Shown: positions 43,936 to 52,347 of the stretch, one piece after another
Numbering within the stretch: position 1 is the stretch's first letter
How the letters are laid out: each line of letters opens with the position of its first letter
Source of the DNA: Paenibacillus periandrae
GTDB taxonomy: Bacteria; Bacillota; Bacilli; Paenibacillales; NBRC-103111
Direction: 5' to 3'
Length of the DNA stretch: 64,000 nucleotides
Assembly: GCF_022458865.1 (NCBI RefSeq)
Contig: NZ_JAJNMU010000015.1
Location: 178,137 to 242,136 of the forward strand
Notes under the pieces: generated by a model
Databases searched by the model: none
Told to the model about the DNA's origin: nothing
Seen by the model: the letters and a program-made list of their open reading frames with translations, nothing else
Position numbers and translations under genes: made by a program

Positions 43936-45597
43936 ATGCGAGGAAGGTTGTATAACCGTATGGTCGTAGTCTTTCTGTGTATGGCAATCGTGTTAAGCGC
44001 ATGCAGCACAGAGAAACCGGCGGATACGGCAAAGAAAGAATCGACGGACACCAACTTATCGGCTGAAGGGGTACTGCCTATTTCCAAGGAAAAGGTCACG
44101 GTCACGATAACCGTCCCCTCAAGCCCATACGTCTTATCCTGGGAATATGGCAAAAATGAGCTGACTACATGGCTGGAGGATCAGACCAACGTTCATATCA
44201 AATGGAATTTTTACCCAGCGGCTGATGCCAAAACAAAGCTGAATCTGGAGCTTTCGTCGGGTGGTGATCTCGGTGATCTGATCATGGGCAACTTTTCTCT
44301 GGACAATTCTTCGCTTGCCACCTATGGATCACAAGGCATTATTCGGAAAATGGAGGATCTGATCGACAAGCATGGCTCCAATATTAAAAAAATGTATGCC
44401 GAATACCCTAATATCAAACAGGCTACCTCAGCACCTGATGGTCATATTTATGGACTCCCTCAGGCGGGCATATGCTATAACTGTGACCGCGCCATGCGGT
44501 TCTGGGTTAATAAATCGTTTCTGAAAAGCCTGAATATGTCCGTGCCGACAACGACGGAGGAGCTGTACCAATATTTGAAGGCTGCCAAGGAAAAGGACCC
44601 GAATGGCAATGGCAAAAAAGATGAAATCGGAATTGTCGGTGCAAAAACGAGCTGGTTCGCCAAGGCCGATCAATTTATTATGAACGCGTTCACCTACCAG
44701 GACGCCAATGGTCTGTATGTGAAGGATGATAAGGTTATTGCTGCGTATACGACACCTGCGTGGAGGGATGGCATTCGCTATCTGAACAAGCTCTCCAAGG
44801 AGGGCTTGATCGATCAGACCTCATTCACTAACGATGAGGCGCAGCTGAAGCAAATTGTCGAGTTGAACAACGGCAATAATGTGGCTGCGGTTCCGAGTGG
44901 CGGTCCTCATGCCTTTGCGGCTAATGATGCAACCAGATTAAATTATGAGATTGTGCCCCCGTTAAAAGGACCTAATGGGTTCCAAACCTCGTATTTCAAT
45001 GAGTTTGGCGTTGTCGGTTCCTACCAATTCGCCATACCAGCCAATGGCAAGAATGCGGATGTTGTGATGAAATTGGTCGATTTTATGTATTCCAAGGAAG
45101 CCTATTTGCGAAGCCGCTATGGTGTAGAGGGTGTGAACTGGGAAGTGCCGAAGGGTACGCTTGCGGCGAATGGAGAACCGGCCAAATTCAAGCTTGTAGG
45201 CAAGGATTTATGGGGGGAGCCGCAAAATGCGCACTGGTCAGGGGCGAACTCCACATGGCCTCCGTTCGGATCGGATTCAAGGGAAGTGCTCCCAGACGGC
45301 AAATTCGACCTGGAAAAGGTGCTGTTCAATGCAGCGAAGCTGTACGACAAGACGGCTGGCAAGGTTTCAGTGCCGAAGTTCTTCTTTGAACCGAAGACGG
45401 CAACCCGATTTAATGAATTAAAGACGGAGATTTCTAAAAAGCTGGAAGCCGATATCGCGGATTTTATTGTAGGCAACCGGGACATTGAGAAGGACTGGGA
45501 TAAGTTCCAGGCCGAGCTGAAGAATATGGGCAACGATGAATACATCTCTATCATGCAAAAGGAATACGATGCCAAATGGAAAGGAAGCAAGAAATAA
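43936..45597 (+). CDS. Extracellular solute-binding lipoprotein, LplA type (second system)
   Basis: A 553-aa lipoprotein with lipobox VLSACST at ~24. The body is LplA-like, with WLEDQTNVHIKWNFYPAADA, LELSSGGDLGDLIMGNFSL, DPNGNGKKDEIG and GRYGVEGVN-type segments near the C-terminus. The second ATG (43936) fits the ribosome site AAGGGAG better than the first (43930). At 553 aa it is longer than many binding proteins but usual for this family. It delivers an oligosaccharide to the permeases at 41937 and 42922. The genes downstream suggest an inositol-, uronate- or rare-sugar-derived ligand. Confidence 0.9.
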   Translation: MRGRLYNRMVVVFLCMAIVLSACSTEKPADTAKKESTDTNLSAEGVLPISKEKVTVTITVPSSPYVLSWEYGKNELTTWLEDQTNVHIKWNFYPAADAKTKLNLELSSGGDLGDLIMGNFSLDNSSLATYGSQGIIRKMEDLIDKHGSNIKKMYAEYPNIKQATSAPDGHIYGLPQAGICYNCDRAMRFWVNKSFLKSLNMSVPTTTEELYQYLKAAKEKDPNGNGKKDEIGIVGAKTSWFAKADQFIMNAFTYQDANGLYVKDDKVIAAYTTPAWRDGIRYLNKLSKEGLIDQTSFTNDEAQLKQIVELNNGNNVAAVPSGGPHAFAANDATRLNYEIVPPLKGPNGFQTSYFNEFGVVGSYQFAIPANGKNADVVMKLVDFMYSKEAYLRSRYGVEGVNWEVPKGTLAANGEPAKFKLVGKDLWGEPQNAHWSGANSTWPPFGSDSREVLPDGKFDLEKVLFNAAKLYDKTAGKVSVPKFFFEPKTATRFNELKTEISKKLEADIADFIVGNRDIEKDWDKFQAELKNMGNDEYISIMQKEYDAKWKGSKK

Positions 45598-45635
45598 GCA
45601 AAGCGTCTGAATCGAAAATCAAGGATCATAGGCAG

Positions 45636-45669
45636 CGGGGAAAGGTTTCCTTATCCCCGTTGTTCATTT
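45636..45669 (+). terminator. Hairpin between the binding-protein and isomerase genes
   Basis: CGGGGAAAGG / CCTTATCCCCG stem with a 3-nt loop, then TTGTTCATTT. Probably a leaky terminator or mRNA stabiliser within the operon. Confidence 0.55.
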
Positions 45670-45686
45670 AAAAGGGGATGAGCCTA

Positions 45687-46610
45687 TTGGTGCTACCATC
45701 GGATACAGCCATCAGCTCTGCAGTACGTTCGATGAAAATCGGGATGCAGGGGGGCTTTTATCCCGTTCCCACGGAAGTGGGAACGGAATGTTCCGCTGAG
45801 TGGCTGCTGCGCAGATCAGCAGAGCTCGGATGTACGGTGCTGCAAACTCGTCATCTTCCCAAAAACCTAGAGTTATTGAAGGCAGTGGGAAAGCTGTCAG
45901 AGACACTGGGAATTGAGCTGGAGACATCTGTTCCCGGCGTATTTCAATTGGCTGGCGTGAACGTTGATCATGAGGCTAAAGCCCAATTTCTGCAGGCTAT
46001 TGAAACTGCCAAGCTGCTGAACATGCCTGTCGTTCGAACGGGTTATGGACGGTTGAAGATTGCTAGCAGTCGTTTCAATCGAAGTGTGCATATCCACGAT
46101 CATATTGAGTCTTTGCTCCCCTCGTTACAGGAAGCAGCTGCCATCGCAAAGGATGCAGATATATTGCTGGCTGTGGAAAATCATTGTGATTTTACCGGTC
46201 GCGAAATGGCCCGGCTGCTCGATAAGATTGACTCCAATCATGTCGGCGCTGCGCTGGATACAGCAAATGGGTTTACGGTATTTTGCGATCCGAATGAAGA
46301 TATTGAAGCACTGACACCCTATGCCTTTACTACGCACATGAAGGACATGGTTGTGGTCGATTGTCCGATAAGAGGCCATATCCCGTTTACGGCATTCGGC
46401 TGTGCCTTTGGTGAAGGGCATGTTGATTTGCCCAGAGCAGTTCAGCTGTTGGCTGAGCGCAGCCCTCGTGCCGAAGGCTTGCATCTGATTATAGAGCCCG
46501 GCTGGATGAGGTGGGACCCGGAGCGAGATGTCAGTGTACAGGAAGCTGAATTTTATGCGCAAAGCGTAGCTTATTTGAAAGAGTTGCAAAATCAAACAGG
46601 GAGAGGGTAG
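45687..46610 (+). CDS. Sugar phosphate isomerase/epimerase-like TIM-barrel protein
   Basis: A ~307-aa AP-endonuclease-2-fold protein: LGCTVLQTRHLPKN, the metal-ligand Glu in LLAVENHCDFT, AALDTANGF with Asp, HMKDMVVVD with His, and IEPGWMRWDPERD. These are the positions of the divalent-metal site of xylose-isomerase-like epimerases. The exact substrate is unclear (sugar, inosose or amine-sugar families all share them). Start is uncertain: AAAGGGG is directly before ATG 45678, so TTG 45687 or GTG 45690 has better spacing. Groups with the dehydrogenase and second isomerase that follow. Confidence 0.8.
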   Translation: MVLPSDTAISSAVRSMKIGMQGGFYPVPTEVGTECSAEWLLRRSAELGCTVLQTRHLPKNLELLKAVGKLSETLGIELETSVPGVFQLAGVNVDHEAKAQFLQAIETAKLLNMPVVRTGYGRLKIASSRFNRSVHIHDHIESLLPSLQEAAAIAKDADILLAVENHCDFTGREMARLLDKIDSNHVGAALDTANGFTVFCDPNEDIEALTPYAFTTHMKDMVVVDCPIRGHIPFTAFGCAFGEGHVDLPRAVQLLAERSPRAEGLHLIIEPGWMRWDPERDVSVQEAEFYAQSVAYLKELQNQTGRG

Positions 46611-46614
46611 GCAG

Positions 46615-47541
46615 ATGAAGAATATTCTGGTAACAGGTGGAAGCGGTAGACTGGCGCGGTATGTCATTGAGTATTTAGTGGAACGGGATTACCGGGTAAC
46701 CGGCTTTGATTGTGCTGCACCGAATGCAGCTGATTATCCCAAGGGCGTGCAGTTTGTCAAAGGCGATTTGACAACTCTTGAGGATTGCATGCGGGCGATT
46801 TCCTTATCCGAAGCGGAAGCGATCATTCATCTGGCTGCCATTCCTTATGATACCGAGCTTCATCCGGGCCAGTCGCGAATTCAAAACCTGCCGGAGGACG
46901 AGTGCATGAAGGTCAATACAATGGGAACGTATTACTTGATGGACGCCGCACGCCGATTCAAGCATGTGAAGACTGTTGCGTTTGCCTCATCCTACTATGC
47001 TCTGGGTATGGGACGAAGACTGAGCGGAACTCCTTTCCAGGTCGATTATTTGCCGATTGATGAGGAACATCCGAATCGACCTGAGGATTCGTACGCGTTG
47101 TCCAAGGTGTTCGGTGAAGAAATATTGCGCGCCTATAGCAGAGCGTATGGGATTCGTGCGGTCGCTTTTCGCCTGCAGGGGATTGATTGGCCGTTTCGCA
47201 AGGATGACTACAAATATGGAATTACGCTGGAAGCACGGCCCAACCATGTTGGCGGTCCTGTAGGTACCACCTATCAATATGTCGATCCGCGTGATGCAGC
47301 GCAAGCTTTTACGTTGGCTATTGAGGCTGAGCATCTGGAGATGTTCGAGGTTTTTCATTTATTGACCGACAGCCGTCATGTAGAGGATACGAAGGATGTA
47401 GTCGCTAAGGTGTGGCCCGATCTGGTCGAAATGGCAGCGGATTTGGAAGGGACGGAAGGACTCATTACAGCCCATAAGCTTCGGACCAAGCTCGGCTACA
47501 AGCCGCAGTTCTCTTGGCGCAACCAATCGGGTCGGGAATAG
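46615..47541 (+). CDS. NAD-dependent epimerase/dehydratase family (uronate dehydrogenase-like)
   Basis: This 308-aa extended SDR has the Rossmann motif VTGGSGRLARYV (GxxGxxG-like), IIHLAAIPYDTE, a catalytic Ser in FASSYYALG, the YALSK triad (YxxxK) and FRLQGIDWP. It resembles uronate dehydrogenase or UDP-sugar epimerase types; the sugar-acid context and lack of nucleotide-sugar genes favour a free-sugar dehydrogenase (inference). GAGAGGG precedes the ATG, which follows the preceding stop by only a few nt, so translation is coupled. Confidence 0.82.
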   Translation: MKNILVTGGSGRLARYVIEYLVERDYRVTGFDCAAPNAADYPKGVQFVKGDLTTLEDCMRAISLSEAEAIIHLAAIPYDTELHPGQSRIQNLPEDECMKVNTMGTYYLMDAARRFKHVKTVAFASSYYALGMGRRLSGTPFQVDYLPIDEEHPNRPEDSYALSKVFGEEILRAYSRAYGIRAVAFRLQGIDWPFRKDDYKYGITLEARPNHVGGPVGTTYQYVDPRDAAQAFTLAIEAEHLEMFEVFHLLTDSRHVEDTKDVVAKVWPDLVEMAADLEGTEGLITAHKLRTKLGYKPQFSWRNQSGRE

Positions 47542-47557
47542 AGAGGATGGATGTTGA

Positions 47558-48451
47558 ATGGACAAAATAGATATAATGGATAAGCAAATACGATTTGGAC
47601 ACACGGCTATTACTTGGGCCAATGAAGATATTGCAACGGCCGTTCCAGCCATTGCAGCTTGCGGTTACTGGGGGACAGAGACGTTTGGCTGGGTGTTGGA
47701 GGAGTGGGAGGCAGCGAATCGAGATCTATTGGAGGTTTTCGAGCGCAATCAGCTTCAACTGACGTCCCTGTACTGCCATTTGGATTTATTAAATCCGGAT
47801 CATCGCAAGGCTGAAATCAATAAGGTGATGGAATGGGTAAAGCTGTATACAAAATATAACGGACCTGCGGTTATTATCGGAGGTAAAATGCTGAATCGGC
47901 AGCAATTTTCTTTGACAGAGCATATCCCACAAGTGATCTCAACCCTCAATGAGCTGGCTGAGCGGATCACGGATCACGGATTGCTATGCTGTTTTCATCC
48001 GCACACGGGCACGCCTGTAGAAACCGAAGAGGAAATTCACCGCACGATGGATGCTGTGGATGGACGTGTTGTCGGCTTTGCGCCTGATCTGGGTCAAATA
48101 GCCAAGGGCGGCTCTGATCCGTTGACTATCGTCAAAGCTTACCATGAACTGATCGGGATTGTTCACGTAAAGGATTATAGCGGAGGGCCTGTCGAGCAGG
48201 ATGCCGAAGGCAGGGAAATCGATACCACCGGATTCCTGGGATACACCCCTCTTGGAGAAGGGACGGTGGACATCAAGGGGATTCTCGAGTACTTGGAGGA
48301 GATCGGGTACAAGGGCTATGCTCATGTAGAATTAGACGGAAATCAGTGGAGCCAGACCCGTAAGGGTCGTCCGATGTATCCTTCTTTGGACGCTGTGCAA
48401 ATAAGCAAAAAGTATTTGCAGCAGCTAGGCTATAATAACTTTAAAGCTTGA
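47558..48451 (+). CDS. Sugar phosphate isomerase/epimerase-like TIM-barrel protein (IolE/IolH type)
   Basis: This 297-aa protein has GHTAITWANEDIATAVPAIA and ACGYWGTETFGWVLEEW at the start, LCCFHPHTGTPVETEEEIH with metal-ligand residues, APDLGQIAKGG with an acidic ligand, VHVKDYSGG and GYAHVELDGNQW. These fit the IolE/MocC branch (inosose dehydratase-like) of the same fold as the protein at 45687. GAGAGGA precedes the ATG by 10 nt. With its neighbours it may convert an inositol or rare sugar after import; the substrate is not proven. Confidence 0.83.
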   Translation: MDKIDIMDKQIRFGHTAITWANEDIATAVPAIAACGYWGTETFGWVLEEWEAANRDLLEVFERNQLQLTSLYCHLDLLNPDHRKAEINKVMEWVKLYTKYNGPAVIIGGKMLNRQQFSLTEHIPQVISTLNELAERITDHGLLCCFHPHTGTPVETEEEIHRTMDAVDGRVVGFAPDLGQIAKGGSDPLTIVKAYHELIGIVHVKDYSGGPVEQDAEGREIDTTGFLGYTPLGEGTVDIKGILEYLEEIGYKGYAHVELDGNQWSQTRKGRPMYPSLDAVQISKKYLQQLGYNNFKA

Positions 48452-48458
48452 GCGAAGC

Positions 48459-48527
48459 GGCCAAATGATCCTGTATAAGTGAAATATTCACCTTTGGAGT
48501 CGTGAATAATCGGAAGGATATTTGGCC
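48459..48527 (+). other. Large two-tier hairpin at the end of the isomerase operon
   Basis: Outer stem GGCCAAATGATCCT (48459-48472) / AGGATATTTGGCC (48515-48527), inner stem TATTCAC / GTGAATA. Weaker pairing (GCGAAG with CTTCG-GTCGC) extends it to about 48451-48541. No T-run. Could be a terminator without a clear tail, an mRNA-stabilising element or a MITE-like relic. Confidence 0.5.
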
Positions 48528-48614
48528 ACACTTCGGTCGCGCAGCGGGACGTATTCACCGCAATTTGAGGTGAACAAACCGTACTATTAATCCATAAGGC
48601 GGTGAAGCAGCTTG

Positions 48615-49514
48615 GTGAATTCGGCAAGACCGCAAACGAGTGATTTTACATTGGAGGAATATTTCGCCAAGGATGTTCAAACCAACCTGCATTTATTCAG
48701 CATGCATGTACGCCATGTCAAAGGAACGTGGTTTTTTCCATCGCACGAGCACTTTCAATATGAGATCAATTACTTGATAGAAGGTTGCCAGGAATTTACA
48801 ATAAATGGTAATACCTATAATCAACAGGCTGGTGATCTGCTGTTGATTCAACCGGGTGAAGTTCACTTTAATCGCTCAGGCAACGAAAAGGAATTTACTT
48901 ATTTTTGTCTGCATTTTCAGATCGATGATGGTCAACTGCTTCCAGTGCTTAACGGCTCTAATCAAACATATTATCCTTGTGATTCGCCAATGACCAGCAA
49001 AGTGCTGCCCCACCTGAACCGCCTGATCGAGTTTTCCAAAAAAAACGTTTCCTTGCAGGTAAGTGACCGTATGTTCATGCTTTCCGAGCTGTTTCAATTG
49101 TTTGGGACATTAGCCGACGAGCTGACTAAGGAGAAAGAAAGACAAATTGATCCGAAAATGAACGAGCAGTTGGCTTTTCATATTGCCGAAAAGATCGAGA
49201 AACTCGTCAAAAATACGCATATACATGGTCCTGTCGATGAGGACAGAATAGGCATCGACGATATTGCGGCAGAGCTGGGCATCAGTCCCGCTTATTGCAA
49301 CCGGATCTTTAAAAAACGTTATCAGATCTCTCCGCGTCAATATTTATCCTCCTTAATGCTTCAAAAGGCCAAGCATCTGCTCATGCAGAAGGAGCTTTCC
49401 ATTGATCATGTCGCTGAGCTGATCGGATACCGGGAGCTCGCTCATTTCAGCAGGCAGTTCAAGCGTTGGACAGGAGCCTCACCAGCCTGCTATAGAAAAT
49501 CGATTACGGATTAG
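48615..49514 (+). CDS. AraC-family transcriptional regulator with cupin domain
   Basis: This ~299-aa cytoplasmic regulator has an N-terminal cupin (~30-110: WFFPSHEHFQYEINYLIEG, QQAGDLLLIQPGEVHFN), a linker, and the double helix-turn-helix at ~195-298 (IDDIAAELGISPAYCNRIFKK and SIDHVAELIGYRELAHFSRQFK). The start is GTG 48615, with TTG 48612 also possible; AAGGCGGTGA lies 6-9 nt upstream. It follows the sugar-isomerase operon and is the likely activator of that operon, sensing a soluble sugar in the cytoplasm. Confidence 0.88.
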   Translation: MNSARPQTSDFTLEEYFAKDVQTNLHLFSMHVRHVKGTWFFPSHEHFQYEINYLIEGCQEFTINGNTYNQQAGDLLLIQPGEVHFNRSGNEKEFTYFCLHFQIDDGQLLPVLNGSNQTYYPCDSPMTSKVLPHLNRLIEFSKKNVSLQVSDRMFMLSELFQLFGTLADELTKEKERQIDPKMNEQLAFHIAEKIEKLVKNTHIHGPVDEDRIGIDDIAAELGISPAYCNRIFKKRYQISPRQYLSSLMLQKAKHLLMQKELSIDHVAELIGYRELAHFSRQFKRWTGASPACYRKSITD

Positions 49515-49607
49515 GCACATCCTGATACTTAATCGTCGTGTTTATATTGCGGTAATGAACCTGAAAGCGTAGTATACTAATAAAAGGTTTAATAGCCGAA
49601 GTAAACG

Positions 49608-50873
49608 ATGAATGGGATGAGCATAACGGTTATGAGTGAACTAGCAATGGAAACCAGGGAACAATCCAGCAAGCCGATAATGACAAAAGCACTTATTCTT
49701 TTAATGGCTGTGGCCTGCGGATTGTCTGTAGCTAATTTGTATTATAATCAACCGCTGCTTGCTGACATAGGCCGTACCTTTCATGCAACGGCGAGGGAAG
49801 TCGGAAGCGTTTCCATGTTAACGCAGATCGGTTATGCAGTGGGGATGTTTATATTCGTGCCGCTCGGAGATATGAAGGAGCGCCGCGGATTGATTGTGAC
49901 GATACTGCTTGCCGAGATGATTGCGCTTATCGGAGTAGCAACTTCTCAAACGATCCTATGGATTAATATCGCCAGCCTGGCCGTCGGTTTCACAGCTGTC
50001 ACTACACAGATTATCATTCCGCTTGCTGCACATTTGGCTCCTCCCGCAGAGCGTGGCAAAGTGATCGGCACAGTTATGAGTGGACTGTTGATCGGTATTT
50101 TATTGGCAAGGACGGTATCCGGTGTAATCGGCGGCTTTATGGGCTGGCGTTCCATGTACGGGATTGCCGCGGCTCTTATGTTAATTCTGGCGATTGTGCT
50201 ATGGAAGGTGCTGCCCAAAGCCGAGCCGCAGGTCGCTATCACCTATAAGCAGCTAATGAAGTCGATTGCCGAGCTGATCCGGACACAGCCTGTCCTTCGT
50301 GAAGCCTCATTACTGGGGGCTTTATTGTTTGGCGGCTTTAGTGTGTTCTGGACGGCACTTGCTTTTTATGTAGAGGGGAGCCCTTATCATTATGGCAGCG
50401 AGATCGCGGGCTTGTTTGGATTGGTGGGCGTATTGGGAGCTGCTGCTGCTCCGGCCGCAGGCCGTTTAACCGACCGGTTCAGTGCGACGGGGATGGTAGG
50501 TATCTTTATTGGTTTGGCCTTATTATCCTACCTTTCCTTCTGGACAGTGGGCTCTCATCTATGGGGCTTGATCGTGGGTGTGATTTTGCTTGATCTGGGT
50601 GTGCAAGGCTCCCAAATTTCCAATCAAGCGAGAATTTATGCTTTGGTTCCAGAGGCCAGAAGCCGGATTAATACGGTATTTATGGTTAGTACCTTTATTG
50701 GTGGATCCATTGGCTCGGCGCTTGGCAGCTATGCCTGGAGTATCGGGGAATGGAATGGGGTTTGCATTGCAGGAGGCTGCATGGTTGGAGTCGGTGCTGT
50801 TGTATGGGCTGTTCAGCGTATGAAGAAAAATTCCGTTAGACCTGCTTGCTCCTCCGAAATTTCAAAGCTATGA
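49608..50873 (+). CDS. MFS transporter (DHA1-like)
   Basis: A ~421-aa major facilitator with twelve hydrophobic segments. VANLYYNQPLLADIGRTFHA near the first helix and the MFS loop motif GDMKERRGLIV between helices 2 and 3 are clear; helix 5 has GTVMSGLLIGILLARTVSG. It is likely an efflux transporter for a small molecule or drug. The start is uncertain: ATG 49608 is used, but ATG 49632 is also possible, and neither has a strong ribosome site. No linked regulator is obvious. Closest in kind to YgaY-like carriers. Confidence 0.85.
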   Translation: MNGMSITVMSELAMETREQSSKPIMTKALILLMAVACGLSVANLYYNQPLLADIGRTFHATAREVGSVSMLTQIGYAVGMFIFVPLGDMKERRGLIVTILLAEMIALIGVATSQTILWINIASLAVGFTAVTTQIIIPLAAHLAPPAERGKVIGTVMSGLLIGILLARTVSGVIGGFMGWRSMYGIAAALMLILAIVLWKVLPKAEPQVAITYKQLMKSIAELIRTQPVLREASLLGALLFGGFSVFWTALAFYVEGSPYHYGSEIAGLFGLVGVLGAAAAPAAGRLTDRFSATGMVGIFIGLALLSYLSFWTVGSHLWGLIVGVILLDLGVQGSQISNQARIYALVPEARSRINTVFMVSTFIGGSIGSALGSYAWSIGEWNGVCIAGGCMVGVGAVVWAVQRMKKNSVRPACSSEISKL

Positions 50874-50918
50874 TAAGGTGTATGTGTAAAATATGCGCAA
50901 AATTTGGGAGGCTAATTG

Positions 50919-51380
50919 ATGAGAGAAACTTTTATGTTTGATGCGGTGGACAAATACCGTAACCGCCTGCTGCAGCTGGTGGATAAATGTCCAGCAGAGC
51001 AGCGTAATGTGGTCCCGACGGGATTTAACAATTCGATCTTATGGCAGATCGGTCATATTCTAACGATAACGGAAGGCCTTGTCTTTGGATTTTCGGGAGA
51101 AGCTGTCCACATTCCTGCGGAGTACCGTGCCTTCTTTGGTAGTGGCACGAAGCCTGCCGATTGGACGGAGGAGCCGCCCACGTGGGAAGCGATCATTGAG
51201 CAATTGAAGCAGCAGCCAATTCGGATACGTGAAGTTTTTGCAGGAAAATTGCAAGCTCCGGTAAAAGAAAACTTTGCCAAAGCTGACAATGTGGAAGAGA
51301 TTCTACTGACCAATCTGCTTCATGAGAACAACCATGCAGGAATGATCCAGGCGATGCTCAAGGTGCTGGTGAAAGGGTAA
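50919..51380 (+). CDS. DinB-like four-helix protein
   Basis: This 153-aa protein has the DinB/YfiT fold. A metal-binding His lies in LWQIGHILTITE and another in the C-terminal NLLHENNHAGMIQAM, the two canonical positions. Function of most members is unknown; some transfer bacillithiol or mycothiol (family knowledge). The ATG at 50919 lies 6-7 nt after GGGAGGC. It is downstream of the MFS gene by 45 nt, so they may be co-transcribed. Confidence 0.82.
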   Translation: MRETFMFDAVDKYRNRLLQLVDKCPAEQRNVVPTGFNNSILWQIGHILTITEGLVFGFSGEAVHIPAEYRAFFGSGTKPADWTEEPPTWEAIIEQLKQQPIRIREVFAGKLQAPVKENFAKADNVEEILLTNLLHENNHAGMIQAMLKVLVKG

Positions 51381-51388
51381 GAGGACTA

Positions 51389-51976
51389 CTAACATTCAAA
51401 ATCACGAATTTGGCCTTGTCTAATATATTTGACAAGGCTATTGATCTCCTGTCGAACCCGTTTGGTGCCCGTTTCATGCAGCCACCAATTGTCAGCCCGG
51501 GTCACTTTATCATCTACGCTGCATATGGTGTATTCGATCCAGTCCGGCATATAGGTTTGCAGCGTGAGCAGGCAGCGTCTCATATGATAATTGGTCGTGA
51601 CGACAAGCAGTCTTTTGATCTTATGGAGTCCGATCGCCCGATCAAGCACGAATAACGCGGCCAGTACATTTTCCTTCGTATGCTTGGAGCGGGTTTCAAT
51701 AATAATATCCTTTTCTAATACACCGGCCTGAATGGCGCTGCTTTTCATCGTCTTGGCCTCAGGGGTGTCGAATACGCCACCTGTGAACAGGATTTTATTG
51801 GCGCGTCCCTGCTTGTACAGCTCGACGGCTTTGGGAACCCGGTAGGTGACGGCATTGCGGCTTCCGAATACGAAGATACAATCCCCCTGTTTCCCGTCAT
51901 CGTCCATATTAGCGTAGAGCAGCTTATGTATGTGTTCCTTGGTCAGTTGATCTGTATGGATTTGCGAGACAAGCAT
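51389..51976 (-). CDS. DUF218 (YdcF-like) protein
   Basis: This 195-aa protein has the DUF218 core: DCIFVFGSRNAVTYRVPKAV, NKILFTGGVFDTPEAKTM, IIIETRSKHTKENV and RRLLVVTTNYHMRRC-type segments (seen as RLLVVTTNYHMRRCLLTLQ). Members bind S-adenosylmethionine or act in cell-envelope metabolism; the reaction is not known here. No signal peptide or membrane helix, unlike the SanA/YdcF membrane forms. GGAGG precedes the ATG. It is convergent with the DinB-like gene, only 8 nt apart. Confidence 0.82.
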   Translation of the reverse strand: MLVSQIHTDQLTKEHIHKLLYANMDDDGKQGDCIFVFGSRNAVTYRVPKAVELYKQGRANKILFTGGVFDTPEAKTMKSSAIQAGVLEKDIIIETRSKHTKENVLAALFVLDRAIGLHKIKRLLVVTTNYHMRRCLLTLQTYMPDWIEYTICSVDDKVTRADNWWLHETGTKRVRQEINSLVKYIRQGQIRDFEC

Positions 51977-52347
51977 GTCAGTTCCTCCTTTTATAAATAT
52001 AGTAAGCTTCTTTGATATGCCGAGGCTCCATTTTTTTAAGAGATAAGAATGTATATGTTTTCAGCAAAGCTGAACGATTCTTATCTCGCAAGAAAAGCTA
52101 CATTTAAAACACGGATGTATCTTCATAGAATAGGCTTCGATCAGAAGCTCTTCTTATTACCCAGATTGCTTCTGTTTATCCACTCATACCGTATTTTTGT
52201 TGAAAAAAATGTAAAAACCGCTTGGACGTCACTGAATCAAGTGCCGTAACAGCGGTTTTTTGAAGTTTGGTTAATCAAAAACGGAAGAGACGAAATTGTG
52301 CTGAAGCACAGAGCCGAGCCAAGCACTACGATTAACAGGGTTAATGA
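51977..52347. other. Intergenic region upstream of the DUF218 gene
   Basis: No gene seen in about 370 nt. It holds an 11-bp inverted repeat GAGATAAGAAT (52040-52050) / ATTCTTATCTC (52077-52087) with an inner CAGC/GCTG stem, in the 5' flank of the DUF218 gene, and the terminator at 52213-52260. Confidence 0.6.
52213..52260 (-). terminator. Terminator of the iron-siderophore transport operon
   Basis: AAAAACCGC / GCGGTTTTT with a 30-nt loop. On the minus strand it continues into TACATTTTTTTC; T-rich on the plus side too. Confidence 0.7.

Noticed and set aside
52049..52249. 66-codon plus-strand frame
   Set aside because: Covers an inverted repeat and part of a terminator; no ribosome site.
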